In this document: positions 18,375 to 27,243 of the stretch, piece after piece | Layout of the letters: each line of letters starts with the position of its first letter | Numbering within the stretch: position 1 is the stretch's first letter | Source of the DNA: Clostridium sp. | Lineage (GTDB): Bacteria; Bacillota; Clostridia; Clostridiales; Clostridiaceae | DNA: 64,000 bases | Direction of reading: 5' to 3' | Assembly: GCA_018372555.1 (NCBI GenBank) | Contig: JAHAIU010000001.1 | Coordinates: 1 to 64,000, forward strand | Notes under the pieces: model-generated | Databases searched by the model: none | What the model was told of the DNA's origin: nothing | What the model saw: only the letters and a program-made list of their open reading frames with translations | Program-made: the position numbers and the translations under genes

Positions 18375-19064
18375 TTACATAACTTCTTGTTCATTTATTT
18401 CACTTACTTCACTTACTTCATTTCCATCACTAATTTCTTCTGCTTCTTCTTGAACCCTTTCCATCTTAGAAACCGAAACTTCATAAGCTATTTTTTTAAC
18501 TACGTCACTATCATTTATCTTTTTTTGGTACTCTCTACTTTGTAGTCTTCCCCATACCCTAATATTATCTCCCACTTCTAAATTTTGGCAGAATCTTGAA
18601 TTTCTTCCCCATGCAATTGTAGGAATATAATCTGATTTATTATATGCTCTATTAACTGCAAGTAAAACATCAGCTATTTCTCTTCCAAATGGTGTTGTTC
18701 TATAAACGGGTTCCTTACAAATAAATCCATCTAGGAATATTTCATTAGGATTTTTGCTTCTTTCTATACAAGGTTCAATATTTCTAGCAAATACAGTTAA
18801 TATAAGTTTATTTGAACCATCCACAAACTTATTATAAGATCTTAATTGTCCATCAACTATTATTTCCTTGTCAATTGATAGATCCATATTAGCAATTAAT
18901 CTTTCTGATACAGTTATGTTTAAAATATCAACTGAATCACTTAGTCTCATTACTTCCATAGAAAACGTATAAAACCCTTCCCCATACATTTCATGGCTGA
19001 ATTCTAGACCTGAAATTACCTTTCCTTCTAAATAAATTTTGTTATTTAACATCATGTTGTCCAT
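18375..19064 (-). CDS. Tandem OB-fold single-stranded DNA-binding family protein
   Basis: The product of about 229 residues contains two SSB-like segments: residues about 6-95 (NKIYLEGKVISGLEFSHEMY ... LTVFARNIEPC) and about 100-205 (NEIFLDGFICKEPVYRTTPF ... IAYEVSVSKME), the second retaining the GREIADVLLAVNR and PTIAWGR blocks of SSB proteins. The C-terminus is acidic (EEAEEISDGNEVSEVSEINE) but lacks the usual SSB tip. Canonical SSB has one OB fold per chain, so this is a fused or duplicated variant. Start: ATG at 19064 with GAGAGGGG upstream; GTG directly before it is an alternative. Confidence 0.7.
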   Translation of the reverse strand: MDNMMLNNKIYLEGKVISGLEFSHEMYGEGFYTFSMEVMRLSDSVDILNITVSERLIANMDLSIDKEIIVDGQLRSYNKFVDGSNKLILTVFARNIEPCIERSKNPNEIFLDGFICKEPVYRTTPFGREIADVLLAVNRAYNKSDYIPTIAWGRNSRFCQNLEVGDNIRVWGRLQSREYQKKINDSDVVKKIAYEVSVSKMERVQEEAEEISDGNEVSEVSEINEQEVM

Positions 19065-19171
19065 CACTAACCCCTCTCTCCCTTAGTAATATTTTATTTC
19101 TTTTGATTAACAACCCCATAGGTACATTTCCATTATAATACATTATATCATCATTTTTCAATATTATTTAA

Positions 19172-19930
19172 TTATTTTTTTATTTGTTCACCTTTATCAT
19201 TAATATAATAATTTTTTTGATACATCATTTCACCTACTGGTAAGAACTCATATCCCTCTTCTTTTAGTGTTTTTATTATTTTATCTAGGTTACCTGGTGT
19301 ATATTTTGCATTGTTATGAAATAACAATATAGAGCCTTCTTTAACCTTTTTCATAACCCTATTATACTCTTCATCAGCTCCTTTTTCTTTCCAATCTAAA
19401 GAGTCAACATCCCATTGTATTGGTACAAAACCTTGACTTTTTACATAGTCTAATGATTTTTTATTATAATCTCCACTTGGGAAACGAAATAAATTAGGTG
19501 TTACTCCAGTAGCCTCTTCAATTACTTTATTTGTCTTATCTAGTTCTTCCTTCATCCTACCCTCACTAATATTACTAAACATAGGATGAATATAACTGTG
19601 GTTTCCTATTTCATGTCCTCCCTCCTTAATCATAATTAGTTTGTTTTTATTATCTTCACTATAATTTACCCAACCTCCCATAATAAAAAAGGTTGCCTTT
19701 ACATTATATTTATCTAGTACCTCTAATATTCTAGGAAGTTCATCATTTTCTGCCCAGTTAATATCAAAAGTTAAAGAAACTTCTTTTGCATCTCTATTTA
19801 CCCTATATATAGGTAATTTATCTTGAACCTCATTAAAAATTGAAATAGCTCTTCCATCTAAAATAAAAGAAATAGTTATTACAAAAACTAATAAAAGCAC
19901 CCTAATTCCAACTCTATATCTTCTTTTCAC
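19172..19930 (-). CDS. Polysaccharide deacetylase family protein, PdaB-like
   Basis: The 252-residue protein has one N-terminal membrane span (about residues 7-27) and a NodB homology domain. Motifs are VSLTFDINWAEND (Asp56), HSYIHP (His111 and His115), RFPSGDY around 149 and a late LLFHNN. The usual TFDDG is replaced by TFDINW, the variant seen in the sporulation deacetylase PdaB group. Family members remove acetyl groups from peptidoglycan amino sugars. A role in the spore cortex or cell wall is inferred. It is a single gene. Confidence 0.8.
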   Translation of the reverse strand: MKRRYRVGIRVLLLVFVITISFILDGRAISIFNEVQDKLPIYRVNRDAKEVSLTFDINWAENDELPRILEVLDKYNVKATFFIMGGWVNYSEDNKNKLIMIKEGGHEIGNHSYIHPMFSNISEGRMKEELDKTNKVIEEATGVTPNLFRFPSGDYNKKSLDYVKSQGFVPIQWDVDSLDWKEKGADEEYNRVMKKVKEGSILLFHNNAKYTPGNLDKIIKTLKEEGYEFLPVGEMMYQKNYYINDKGEQIKK

Positions 19931-20060
19931 TTATAACTCCTATCTATTACTTCAATTAATTTATATTCTTATTTTTTCATAATAATGACTCTCTTTATAT
20001 TATCCTTTCCTCAATAATATGATATAATAGTTTTATACTTTCTAAAGAGGGAGGTTTAGT

Positions 20061-20594
20061 ATGTACGAAAACTCAGCAGAGCTTGCAGAAAATAAACTTT
20101 TAGTTTTATATGTAATGGAGTCTTTAAAGCAACCTGTTACTAATACACAATTAACAGAAATTATTTTAGAAAATAATTTTATAAATTACTTTACACTTCA
20201 ACAATATATTAGTGAACTAATATCTTCTGATTTTTTAAGATATGAAACAGTAAATGATAAAAACTTAATTAATATTACAGAAAAAGGAGCAAGTACACTA
20301 TCCTTTTTCACAGATAGAATTTCTACAATAAAAAAGAAGATAATCGATGACTATCTTCACTCAATTATTGATTCTATTAAAAAGGAACTTACTATTCACA
20401 GTGATTATACTATAAGTAAAGATAATTCCTTCCTTGTAGATTTACAAGCATTAGAAAATGATAATTTATTAATGTCATTAAAAGTATCTGTTCCTACTAA
20501 AAAACAGGCATTATCTTTATGCAATAGATGGAAATCAAACCCATCTGATATATACATAAAGATTATGGACTCACTATTTGGCGATGAAAGTTAA
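20061..20594 (+). CDS. DUF4364 family protein (winged-helix-like)
   Basis: The 177-residue protein starts MYENSAELAENKLLVLYVME and continues with VTNTQLTEIILENNFINYFT, an N-terminal winged-helix-like segment, then a beta-rich C-terminal part ending in WKSNPSDIYIKIMDSLFGDE; this matches the DUF4364 family of Firmicutes, which are presumed regulators. GAGGGAGG precedes the ATG and an extended -10 (TGATATAAT, about 20021-20029) lies upstream. Its stop codon overlaps the stop of the convergent propeller gene by four bases. Confidence 0.75.
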   Translation: MYENSAELAENKLLVLYVMESLKQPVTNTQLTEIILENNFINYFTLQQYISELISSDFLRYETVNDKNLINITEKGASTLSFFTDRISTIKKKIIDDYLHSIIDSIKKELTIHSDYTISKDNSFLVDLQALENDNLLMSLKVSVPTKKQALSLCNRWKSNPSDIYIKIMDSLFGDES

Positions 20595-21487
20595 TATAAA
20601 GTCATAGCATTAGGCTCTTTTCCTACTGTTATGACTTTAGTTTTATTATTTTGTAAATCTACACATATGAGTCTTCCCTTTAAATAATCTATTACGTAAA
20701 TAATATTATCTAACTTAAGAACACCTCTAGGCATATTTCCGATATTAATCTCTTTTATTAACTTACAAGTATCTATATCTATACAAAAAATACTTCCATC
20801 TAATAAATTACTAATATAAATTATATTTCCATCTTCAAAAATATCTATAGGAACTTTTCCAACTTCAATTTTACCTAAGGATTTTAAAGTAATTAAACTA
20901 AAGATTTCAATATATCCATTACTCCTATCTCCCATATAACTTTCACAAACATATAAGAATTTACCCTCCTTAGACACTTTTATTTTAGTTGGATACTCCA
21001 ATGTAACTAATTCTCCAACTACTTTATTTGTATTTATATCTATTATTGAAATATTATGACTTTGAAAGTTAGTAATAAATAAAAGCTTATATGTTTCACT
21101 TATTTCAATATTATATGGCCAACTATTAACCTTAATATCTAAAATTATTCTCTTTTCTTCTATATCGTATAAAACAACAGTATTTGATTCTGAACAAACA
21201 ATATAAATTTTATTCTCATACCTAACTAAATCATTAGGATTAGCACCTACATAGACTACTTCTTCTTCAACCATCCCCTCAATATCAATAACAGATAATG
21301 AATTACTATAGCTGTTAGCAATGTACCCTTTATTATCCTTAATACATATATTAGTAGGTCCCAAAGGCTTCTCACCCTTATTTAAAACTAATTCCTTTAC
21401 CTCATAACTAATGTTTAATTTATCTTTTAATAAAGGTATCTTAATTATTGAGTCATTTCCAGTATTACATATAATTAAAGAATTCAT
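20591..21487 (-). CDS. YVTN/YncE-type beta-propeller protein
   Basis: The 298-residue protein is built from about seven repeats of roughly 40 residues with the pattern NIxIS...LFITNFQSHNISIIDINTNKVVGEL, the YncE-like surface/propeller family. It has no signal peptide or lipobox, so it is probably cytoplasmic, which is unusual since many relatives are secreted. Function is unknown. Its tail overlaps that of the convergent DUF4364 gene. Confidence 0.75.
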   Translation of the reverse strand: MNSLIICNTGNDSIIKIPLLKDKLNISYEVKELVLNKGEKPLGPTNICIKDNKGYIANSYSNSLSVIDIEGMVEEEVVYVGANPNDLVRYENKIYIVCSESNTVVLYDIEEKRIILDIKVNSWPYNIEISETYKLLFITNFQSHNISIIDINTNKVVGELVTLEYPTKIKVSKEGKFLYVCESYMGDRSNGYIEIFSLITLKSLGKIEVGKVPIDIFEDGNIIYISNLLDGSIFCIDIDTCKLIKEINIGNMPRGVLKLDNIIYVIDYLKGRLICVDLQNNKTKVITVGKEPNAMTLY

Positions 21488-21662
21488 ACAAAAGCTCCTT
21501 ATCTTATAACATTAATTATCCTTCTACATATATAAATATAATATGTCTAATTCCTTTAAGATGGGACAACTTTGGATATTTAATTCTATTATTCTACATT
21601 TCAGCTTTATTTTTTACAGATTTGAATATATAATTAATATACATAATATTGGAGGTGACATA

Positions 21663-21914
21663 ATGTTCGTTTATAAAACTCAAGGGGTTTGCTCTACAGA
21701 AATACATTTAGATATTCAAGATAATATTATTAAAGATGTGCAGTTTATTAGAGGTTGCCAAGGAAATCTAATGGGAATTTCAGCTTTAGTAAAAAATATG
21801 AATATCAACGATGTTATAGCAAAGTTAAAAGGAATAGAATGCGGTAAAAAAAGCAGTTCATGTCCTGATCAATTATCTAAAGCATTAGAAGAATACTTAA
21901 AAAAGGCTGAATAA
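21663..21914 (+). CDS. TSCPD domain-containing protein (TIGR03905 type)
   Basis: The 83-residue protein reads MFVYKTQGVCSTEIHLDIQ at the start, then FIRGCQGNLMGISALVKNM and a final CGKKSSSCPDQLSKALEEYL. The CPDQL block with conserved cysteines is the TSCPD domain, also found at the C-terminus of class II ribonucleotide reductases and presumably metal-binding. GGAGGTGACATA sits before the ATG at 21663; the longer upstream frame lacks a site. Confidence 0.85.
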   Translation: MFVYKTQGVCSTEIHLDIQDNIIKDVQFIRGCQGNLMGISALVKNMNINDVIAKLKGIECGKKSSSCPDQLSKALEEYLKKAE

Positions 21915-21926
21915 ACAGCCTTTTTC
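21899..21926 (+). terminator. Terminator overlapping the TSCPD stop codon
   Basis: AAAAAGGCTG-AATAAA-CAGCCTTTTT forms the hairpin; the stop codon TAA is in its loop. Confidence 0.85.
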
Positions 21927-22003
21927 AATTAACAATTAACAGTTATCAATTAGCAATTATTGATGTAATTCTTACAAAATTACTAAAATTAATTAATACC
22001 TTT
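21927..22003 (-). repeat. Repeat copy forming the 3' end of an amidase gene
   Basis: The reverse strand reads TTAATTTTAGTAATTTTGTA followed by AGAATTACATCAATAATT, nearly identical over about 40 bases to the interior of the element at 3338-3468 and to a copy at about 24120-24165. Here it is translated as the last 16 or so codons of the gene at 21946-22608 and continues beyond the stop. Confidence 0.65.
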
Positions 22004-22608
22004 TCTTTTATATACTCTAAGGGAAAATTCTCTCCTGGACAAAGGGTTTCGTATACATCTCTGTGACCCATTATCTTATATATGTCGTATTTCAGTATTA
22101 AATAATGAGTAAGCTTTTCTATACTTTCAAATTGTTCTTTTGTTATTTCTTCTTCTTCAAAGTTTCCTTCTAAACAAATTCCAATAGAACTACTATTTTC
22201 TCCTTTAGTATGAGCCCCCTCAGCATTTTCATCTCTTCCTAAATAAATACTTCCATCTTTTCTAATATAATAATTATAACCTATCCCCTTCCACCCCTTA
22301 CTTTTATGGAATTCATTTATTCCTTCTGGATCCCATATGCTTCTTGCAGCATGGTGAAATATTATTTTTTCAGGTTTATTATTAAAGATAAGATCTTCTG
22401 TCCAATTATAATCAATTTTATTAACATTTAAATCTTTTTCTAAATTTATTATTTCTTCATAAGAAGGATTTGCAAGATAAAATTTTTTATAACTTATTTT
22501 AAGATATTCCCTAAGAGTCTCCCTAAAAATCACTGTACTTATAAACACTAGTACTATACTAATCATAAGCAATACTAGTTTCTTTTTTATTTTTATTGCA
22601 ATAAACAT
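21946..22608 (-). CDS. PGRP-type N-acetylmuramoyl-L-alanine amidase, membrane-anchored
   Basis: The 220-residue protein has an N-terminal membrane span (about 10-30) and an amidase_2/PGRP domain: IIFHHAARS with zinc ligand His85 or His86, GYNYYIRKDGSIYLGRDE, SSSIGICLEGNF, and GHRDVYETLCPG with His182 and Cys190. It should cleave the bond between MurNAc and the stem peptide. The final 16 residues (after YIKEKV) are encoded by a dispersed A/T repeat, so the native C-terminus has probably been replaced. AGGTGATTA precedes the ATG. Confidence 0.88.
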   Translation of the reverse strand: MFIAIKIKKKLVLLMISIVLVFISTVIFRETLREYLKISYKKFYLANPSYEEIINLEKDLNVNKIDYNWTEDLIFNNKPEKIIFHHAARSIWDPEGINEFHKSKGWKGIGYNYYIRKDGSIYLGRDENAEGAHTKGENSSSIGICLEGNFEEEEITKEQFESIEKLTHYLILKYDIYKIMGHRDVYETLCPGENFPLEYIKEKVLINFSNFVRITSIIAN

Positions 22609-22693
22609 TAATCACCTATTAAATACAAATATTAATCTATATTATACTTATTTAATATGATAATTATTTATAACAAAATTTGAAAGAATTATT

Positions 22694-23068
22694 TTAGATA
22701 GTAAAGCTAAAAATTACTGAAATAAAAGCTGCTACTATAACACCAAGACTACTTATATCTAGTTGAATATTTAATGTTGAATTTCTATTTATTTTCTTTC
22801 TAGCATTTTCATTTGATTCTAAAATCATATTAACAAGATATTGAGGATTTATTCGTCCGAACTCCTGCATAGACGGTAAGGTAGTATTCCCTTCTATTAA
22901 AGAAAAGACAGATAACATTAGTACTACAATCCCTTCGATAAACATTACATCTTTAATTGGAGTACCACTAACATTAGAAATAATACTTCCTAAAACAAAT
23001 AAAGTTAATGAGCTAATAATAAAAATAAAACTGAACTTTAAAAAGCTATTAGATTTAGTTTTTATCAT
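22694..23068 (-). CDS. Small membrane protein of unknown function
   Basis: The 124-residue product has two N-terminal hydrophobic spans (about 9-32 and 40-58), a soluble middle (TLPSMQEFGRINPQYLVNMI) and a C-terminal hydrophobic span (about 103-124). I do not recognise a family. The start at 23068 has GGAGGTTGATT at good spacing; a start ten codons upstream has none. It lies alone between an amidase and heme oxygenase on opposite strands. Confidence 0.6.
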   Translation of the reverse strand: MIKTKSNSFLKFSFIFIISSLTLFVLGSIISNVSGTPIKDVMFIEGIVVLMLSVFSLIEGNTTLPSMQEFGRINPQYLVNMILESNENARKKINRNSTLNIQLDISSLGVIVAAFISVIFSFTI

Positions 23069-23362
23069 AATAATCAACCTCCATATTATCTTTTTCAATT
23101 AAATACTAACACTTACGTCTATTAATCTCAACAGCTTAAGAAGCTATTTAAACATTTTCAATTGTTAATATAATAAAATATACCTTCTCTTTTTAGTATA
23201 GTAATATTATTATAAAGTTTTTCATAATTAATTTTATTAATTAGTCAATCTCATTAAATAACTACTAAATTTTTCATTTAAAAACATTTATGAACATAGT
23301 TCAAAATGAAAGGATAATATAGCTAATCTCTTATATTTACTTATTTTGCCTCTATTCACTAT
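23069..23362. other. AT-rich intergenic region upstream of heme oxygenase
   Basis: No gene is visible. The right-hand end merges into the heme oxygenase promoter; the remainder is A/T-rich with no hairpin of note. Confidence 0.5.
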
Positions 23363-23414
23363 TTGATAATTATTTTCAATAATAGTATATTAAATTAAAT
23401 GATAATTATTATCG
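23363..23414 (+). promoter_or_regulatory. Heme oxygenase promoter with two Fur-box-like operators
   Basis: TTGATA (23363-23368), a 17-base spacer and TATATT (23386-23391) form a promoter. TGATAATTATTTTCA (23364-23378) overlaps the -35 box and TGATAATTATTATCG (23400-23414) lies just after the -10; each matches the 7-1-7 Fur box TGATAATnATTATCA with one mismatch. This layout predicts iron-dependent repression. Confidence 0.75.
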
Positions 23415-23429
23415 ATTGGAGAGATAAAT

Positions 23430-24053
23430 ATGAACAATTTTATGATTGATATTAGAAACAAGACTAATGTATTGCATAAGGCAGCTGAAAGCTCCGGCTT
23501 TACAAAAAAATTATTAAACAAAGAAGCTTTAAAAGAAAGCTATATAGAATATATATATAATTTATATTTTGTATATGAAGCAATTGAACATAACTTAGAT
23601 AAACTAGAAAATAATGAATCTGTTAAACCATTCGTAACTAATGAAATATATAGATCTACTGAAATAAAAAAAGATATTGAGGCTCTTAATAAAGATAATG
23701 GTATAGAAAAATTAGCTTCAACTATTGCATATGTAGATAGAATTAATTCTATAGTAGAAAAAAATCCAAAGTATATAATAGCTCATGCTTATACTAGATT
23801 CTTAGCAGATTTATTTGGTGGTAGAATATTCTATTCAATACTTAAAGATCATTATGGCTTAGAGGATAATTCTTTAAACTATTATATTTATAAAGATTTA
23901 AAGGATATGAGGGCTTATGTAATGAATTATCATAATATGTTAAATACTTTAGAATTGACTGATGCCGAAAAGGAAGAATTCTTAATTGAAATCTCAAACT
24001 CATATATATACAATATGGCTATATCTAATGAGCTTGATGCAAAAAACAATTAA
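23430..24053 (+). CDS. Heme oxygenase
   Basis: The 207-residue all-helical protein begins IDIRNKTNVLHKAAESS, with His16 as the proximal heme ligand, and has the distal helix segment YTRFLADLFGGRIFYSILK, whose glycines allow oxygen binding. Heme oxygenases cut heme to biliverdin, CO and iron. In an anaerobe the enzyme is usually viewed as releasing host heme iron or scavenging oxygen. Its promoter carries Fur-like operators, supporting an iron-acquisition role. GGAGAGATAAAT precedes the ATG; no heme transporter lies nearby. Confidence 0.92.
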   Translation: MNNFMIDIRNKTNVLHKAAESSGFTKKLLNKEALKESYIEYIYNLYFVYEAIEHNLDKLENNESVKPFVTNEIYRSTEIKKDIEALNKDNGIEKLASTIAYVDRINSIVEKNPKYIIAHAYTRFLADLFGGRIFYSILKDHYGLEDNSLNYYIYKDLKDMRAYVMNYHNMLNTLELTDAEKEEFLIEISNSYIYNMAISNELDAKNN

Positions 24054-24111
24054 GCCATAACCTTTATAGATACTTCACAAATGGAGCTGTTTAAAAAGCA
24101 TCACCATTTGC

Positions 24112-24232
24112 AGTTGAAAATTAATAATTATTGATATATTTCTTACAGAATTACTAAAATTAATGAAAAAACTCCTTCGGGAGTTTTTTCATTAATCTCT
24201 CATTATTTCTTCTTAATTTTTACACGACAATA
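24112..24232 (+). repeat. Dispersed A/T repeat copy with terminator
   Basis: Repeat-family sequence (GAAAATTAATAATTATTGAT, TTACAGAATTACTAAAATTA) flanks a central hairpin AAAAAACTCC-TTC-GGGAGTTTTTTC at 24165-24190, then CATTATTTCTTCTTAATTTTT. The hairpin is the probable terminator of the heme oxygenase gene and, in reverse, of cysK-cymR. Confidence 0.7.
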
Positions 24233-24240
24233 CTTATTTA

Positions 24241-24672
24241 TTATATATAATAAATAATATTATCTTTAGATTTTTTATAATTATCTACCAAGTCTTCCAA
24301 GGTAATAGAAGTAAAATAATCCTTAATTATTAAATTAATATCCTTCCATAAGTTTTTATTGATAAAAACTTCCAGATCGTTTTCTTCCTTCTCATTAATA
24401 TCAATAAATATACTGTCTCCTTCTAATACCTTCAATATATCTATTATAAGCAAATCTTTAGGTTCTTTTCCTAATATATATCCACCTTGTGCTCCCTTTC
24501 TTCCAAGAATAATTCCAGCCTTTCTAAGCAAAGAAAATATTTGTTCCAAATATCTTTCTGAAATGCTTTGCCTTTCTGAAATTGCTTTTATGCTTACATT
24601 TTCTGATTCCATATTAATTGCTAAGTCAATTAAAGCTCTTAATCCATATCTTCCCTTAGTTGAAATCTTCAC
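24241..24672 (-). CDS. cymR: Rrf2-family transcriptional regulator, CymR-type
   Basis: The 143-residue protein begins MKISTKGRYGLRALIDLAIN and carries the Rrf2 winged helix (ISERYLEQIFSLLRKAGII, RGAQGGYILG-like segment). It has no cysteine at all, so unlike IscR it cannot hold an iron-sulfur cluster; it resembles B. subtilis CymR, the repressor of cysteine metabolism that works in complex with CysK. cysK is directly upstream on the same strand, 77 bases away, supporting that assignment. Translation starts at GTG after AGGTGATTAA. Confidence 0.82.
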   Translation of the reverse strand: MKISTKGRYGLRALIDLAINMESENVSIKAISERQSISERYLEQIFSLLRKAGIILGRKGAQGGYILGKEPKDLLIIDILKVLEGDSIFIDINEKEENDLEVFINKNLWKDINLIIKDYFTSITLEDLVDNYKKSKDNIIYYI

Positions 24673-24749
24673 TTAATCACCTTTTTCTTCATTATTCTAT
24701 ATCTTAATAATAAAAGTCACTACTATAAATAGCAATGACTTTGTTTAAA

Positions 24750-25676
24750 TTATTTATATAAATCAGTAGATAAATATCTTTCTCCAGTGTCTGGTAAGAT
24801 TACAACGATATTTTTTCCTTTATTTTCTTCCCTTTGTGCTAATTTTGTTGCTGCAACTATTGCTGCACCAGAAGATATTCCTACTAATAAACCTTCTGTT
24901 CTAGCTAAGTCCTTTGATGCCTTAAAGGCCTCCTCGTTGTCTACTGCTATAATTTCATCAATGATTGAAACATTTAAATTCTTAGGAATAAACCCTGCTC
25001 CAATTCCTTGAATCTTATGAGGACCTGGCTTTCCTCCAGCTATAACTGGTGAATTTGTTGGTTCTACTGCTATTATCTTAACATTTGGATTCTTTTCTTT
25101 TAAAACTTCCCCTACTCCAGTAAGTGTACCACCAGTTCCTACTCCTGATACAAAGAAATCAACTTTTCCATCTGTATCTGACCAAATTTCTTCTGCAGTA
25201 GTTACTCTGTGAATTTCTGGATTAGCTGGATTTTCAAATTGTTGTAGTATAATTGAATTTTCAGTTGAATCCTTTATTTCATTTGCCTTAGCTATCGCAC
25301 CTTTCATACCTTCTGGTCCAGGTGTTAAAACTAATTCAGCTCCAAGAGCTTTTAAAAGATTTCTTCTTTCTACACTCATTGTTTCTGGCATTGTTAAAAT
25401 TAACTTGTACCCTTTTGCTGCAGCTATATAAGCTAATGCAATACCTGTATTACCACTAGTTGGCTCTATGATTACTGAATCTTTATTTAATAATCCTTTC
25501 TTTTCTGCATCATCTATCATACCAAATCCAATTCTATCTTTTACACTACCACCTGGATTAAAGTACTCAAGTTTTGCTATTACTGTACCTTCTAGTCCTT
25601 TTTCATTATTATAATTTGATAATTCTAATAGTGGTGTTTTTCCTATTAAATCCACTAAACTTTTTGCTATTGCCAT
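24750..25676 (-). CDS. cysK: Cysteine synthase A (O-acetylserine sulfhydrylase)
   Basis: CysK makes cysteine from O-acetylserine and sulfide. The 308-residue PLP enzyme has the Schiff-base Lys46 in [12 protein letters not shown], the substrate loop [15 protein letters not shown] (74-78), and the phosphate-binding [12 protein letters not shown]. Length is typical. With the CymR-type gene downstream it forms a two-gene unit; in Bacillus the CysK-CymR complex senses O-acetylserine, so the pairing is functionally sensible. Confidence 0.95.
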   Translation of the reverse strand: MAIAKSLVDLIGKTPLLELSNYNNEKGLEGTVIAKLEYFNPGGSVKDRIGFGMIDDAEKKGLLNKDSVIIEPTSGNTGIALAYIAAAKGYKLILTMPETMSVERRNLLKALGAELVLTPGPEGMKGAIAKANEIKDSTENSIILQQFENPANPEIHRVTTAEEIWSDTDGKVDFFVSGVGTGGTLTGVGEVLKEKNPNVKIIAVEPTNSPVIAGGKPGPHKIQGIGAGFIPKNLNVSIIDEIIAVDNEEAFKASKDLARTEGLLVGISSGAAIVAATKLAQREENKGKNIVVILPDTGERYLSTDLYK

Positions 25677-25777
25677 ATTAATCTCTCCTCTTTTCCTACT
25701 ATTCCGATATGTTTTTCTTTTAATTATATATTACTCCATTTTATTTAATTTGTGAATACCTTTGTTGAATATTTTAG

Positions 25778-25809
25778 AAAAAAAGTTTGTATCAAATTTT
25801 GATACAAAC
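25778..25809 (-). terminator. Terminator of the ABC importer operon
   Basis: On the reverse strand GTTTGTATCAAAA/TTTGATACAAAC forms a 12-pair hairpin followed by TTTTTTT. It lies between the ATPase gene and cysK, which are on the same strand, separating the two transcription units. Confidence 0.8.
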
Positions 25810-25880
25810 CCCTATAGTCATTTTAAATTATCTTATATGAAAAAAGAAATATTTAATTATTCTATTAAACTATTAATATT

Positions 25881-26483
25881 CTAGTCTAAATTTGTAATTT
25901 CTAACGATACTGGTTCACCTTTTAAATATATACAATTACTTTTCACTCTAGTTATCTCACTTATATCATGGCTAATTATAATAGTAGTTTTTTCTTTTTC
26001 CTTTAAATATAAATAAATAAAATCAATAATTTTATTTTTATTTTCTTTATCTAATCCTTTAAAAGGCTCATCCATAATGAATATATCTCCATCATATAAT
26101 AATGCTCTAGCAATACTTACACGTTGTCTCATACCACCACTTAATTCATGTGGATATAACTTTTCACAGTTGTTTAAGTTCAATTCTTTTAATATATATC
26201 TAATTTTTATTTCTTTTTCCTTATTAGTACACTTCTTATTTAGTACTAATTTTAAATTTTCATAAACATTCTTCCAAGGTAAAAGCCTCGGTTCTTGGAA
26301 TACAACACTAATATCTTCACCTTTCATTAAAAGGTTATCCATAATATATTTTATAAGTGTTGTTTTTCCAACTCCAGACTCTCCCATAATAAAGTTTATA
26401 TCTTTTTCTTTAATATCAATAGAGAAGTCTTTATATAGTATTCTATCTCCAAAAGAAATATTAACATTCTCATACTTAATCAA
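25881..26483 (-). CDS. NitT/TauT-type ABC transporter ATP-binding protein
   Basis: The 200-residue ATPase has Walker A GESGVGKT (34-41), Q-loop VVFQEPRLLPWKNV, signature [15 protein letters not shown], Walker B IFIMDEPF and the switch SHDISEI. It is short for the family (usually about 250), lacking the C-terminal extension. Translation begins at TTG (26481-26483) after GGGAGATATTTAA, overlapping the end of the permease gene by eight bases. Confidence 0.85.
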   Translation of the reverse strand: MIKYENVNISFGDRILYKDFSIDIKEKDINFIMGESGVGKTTLIKYIMDNLLMKGEDISVVFQEPRLLPWKNVYENLKLVLNKKCTNKEKEIKIRYILKELNLNNCEKLYPHELSGGMRQRVSIARALLYDGDIFIMDEPFKGLDKENKNKIIDFIYLYLKEKEKTTIIISHDISEITRVKSNCIYLKGEPVSLEITNLD

Positions 26484-27243
26484 TTAAATATCTCCCACCT
26501 TTTAAAGACTTTTTAATTATAAAAAGAATTATCTTATCTAAAATATAAGATAGCAAAGCAACAATAATTATCCAAGCAAAAATCCCTGGAGTATTAAAGT
26601 TAATCTTTGCCCCTTGTATTGCTGTTCCTATACCATACTTTGGTTGCCCAAATACTTCTCCTGCAACAACAACCTTAAAAGCTAATGAAAAAGTAGAGGT
26701 AGCAATTTGAGATATATTAATAAAAACAGATTGCATATAAAAGTTTTTAAGTTTCTCTTTAAATGTTATTTTGTAAATATCTAACATCTCTACCAACTGC
26801 TCATTGCTATTTAAGATGGAATTTATAGTTGTTTCATATAAAATAGGAACTGATATAACTATCCCTATTAAATAAGGTGAAGAGTTTTTATTTAGCCATA
26901 TTAATGCAATTAAAATAAAAGCAATAGTTGGAATTGATTTAATAATTGAATTAATAGGATAAAAAAAGTTGTAAATGTATTTATTAAAGCTTGATAACAC
27001 ACCCAATAATATTGCAATTACAGATGCTACTAAAAAACTTATTATTGCCCTAAATAATGAATATCCAATATCTAATAAAAAACTCTTTTCTCTAAATATT
27101 GTTATAATTTCATTTACCACTTCATTAACCTTTGGTAAATAAATTGAATTATCAATAATATTAGAAATAATTATCCAAATAATAATCAATAGAATGATAG
27201 AAATAAATATAAGTCTTTTATCCTTCATAGAAGAAATCTTCAT
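26476..27243 (-). CDS. NitT/TauT-type ABC transporter permease
   Basis: The 255-residue protein has six predicted membrane spans and the permease EAA-type region (MLDIYKITFKEKLKNFYMQS, then ISQIATSTFSLAFKVVVAGE). It resembles SsuC/TauC importers of sulfonates, nitrate or thiamine precursors. Its first 26 bases overlap the substrate-binding protein gene, so the three genes are tightly coupled. Confidence 0.85.
   Translation of the reverse strand: MKISSMKDKRLIFISIILLIIIWIIISNIIDNSIYLPKVNEVVNEIITIFREKSFLLDIGYSLFRAIISFLVASVIAILLGVLSSFNKYIYNFFYPINSIIKSIPTIAFILIALIWLNKNSSPYLIGIVISVPILYETTINSILNSNEQLVEMLDIYKITFKEKLKNFYMQSVFINISQIATSTFSLAFKVVVAGEVFGQPKYGIGTAIQGAKINFNTPGIFAWIIIVALLSYILDKIILFIIKKSLKGGRYLID

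Noticed and set aside
25778..25809. CymR operator upstream of cysK
   Set aside because: The hairpin is followed by seven T on the transcribed strand and fits a terminator of the preceding operon better than an operator.
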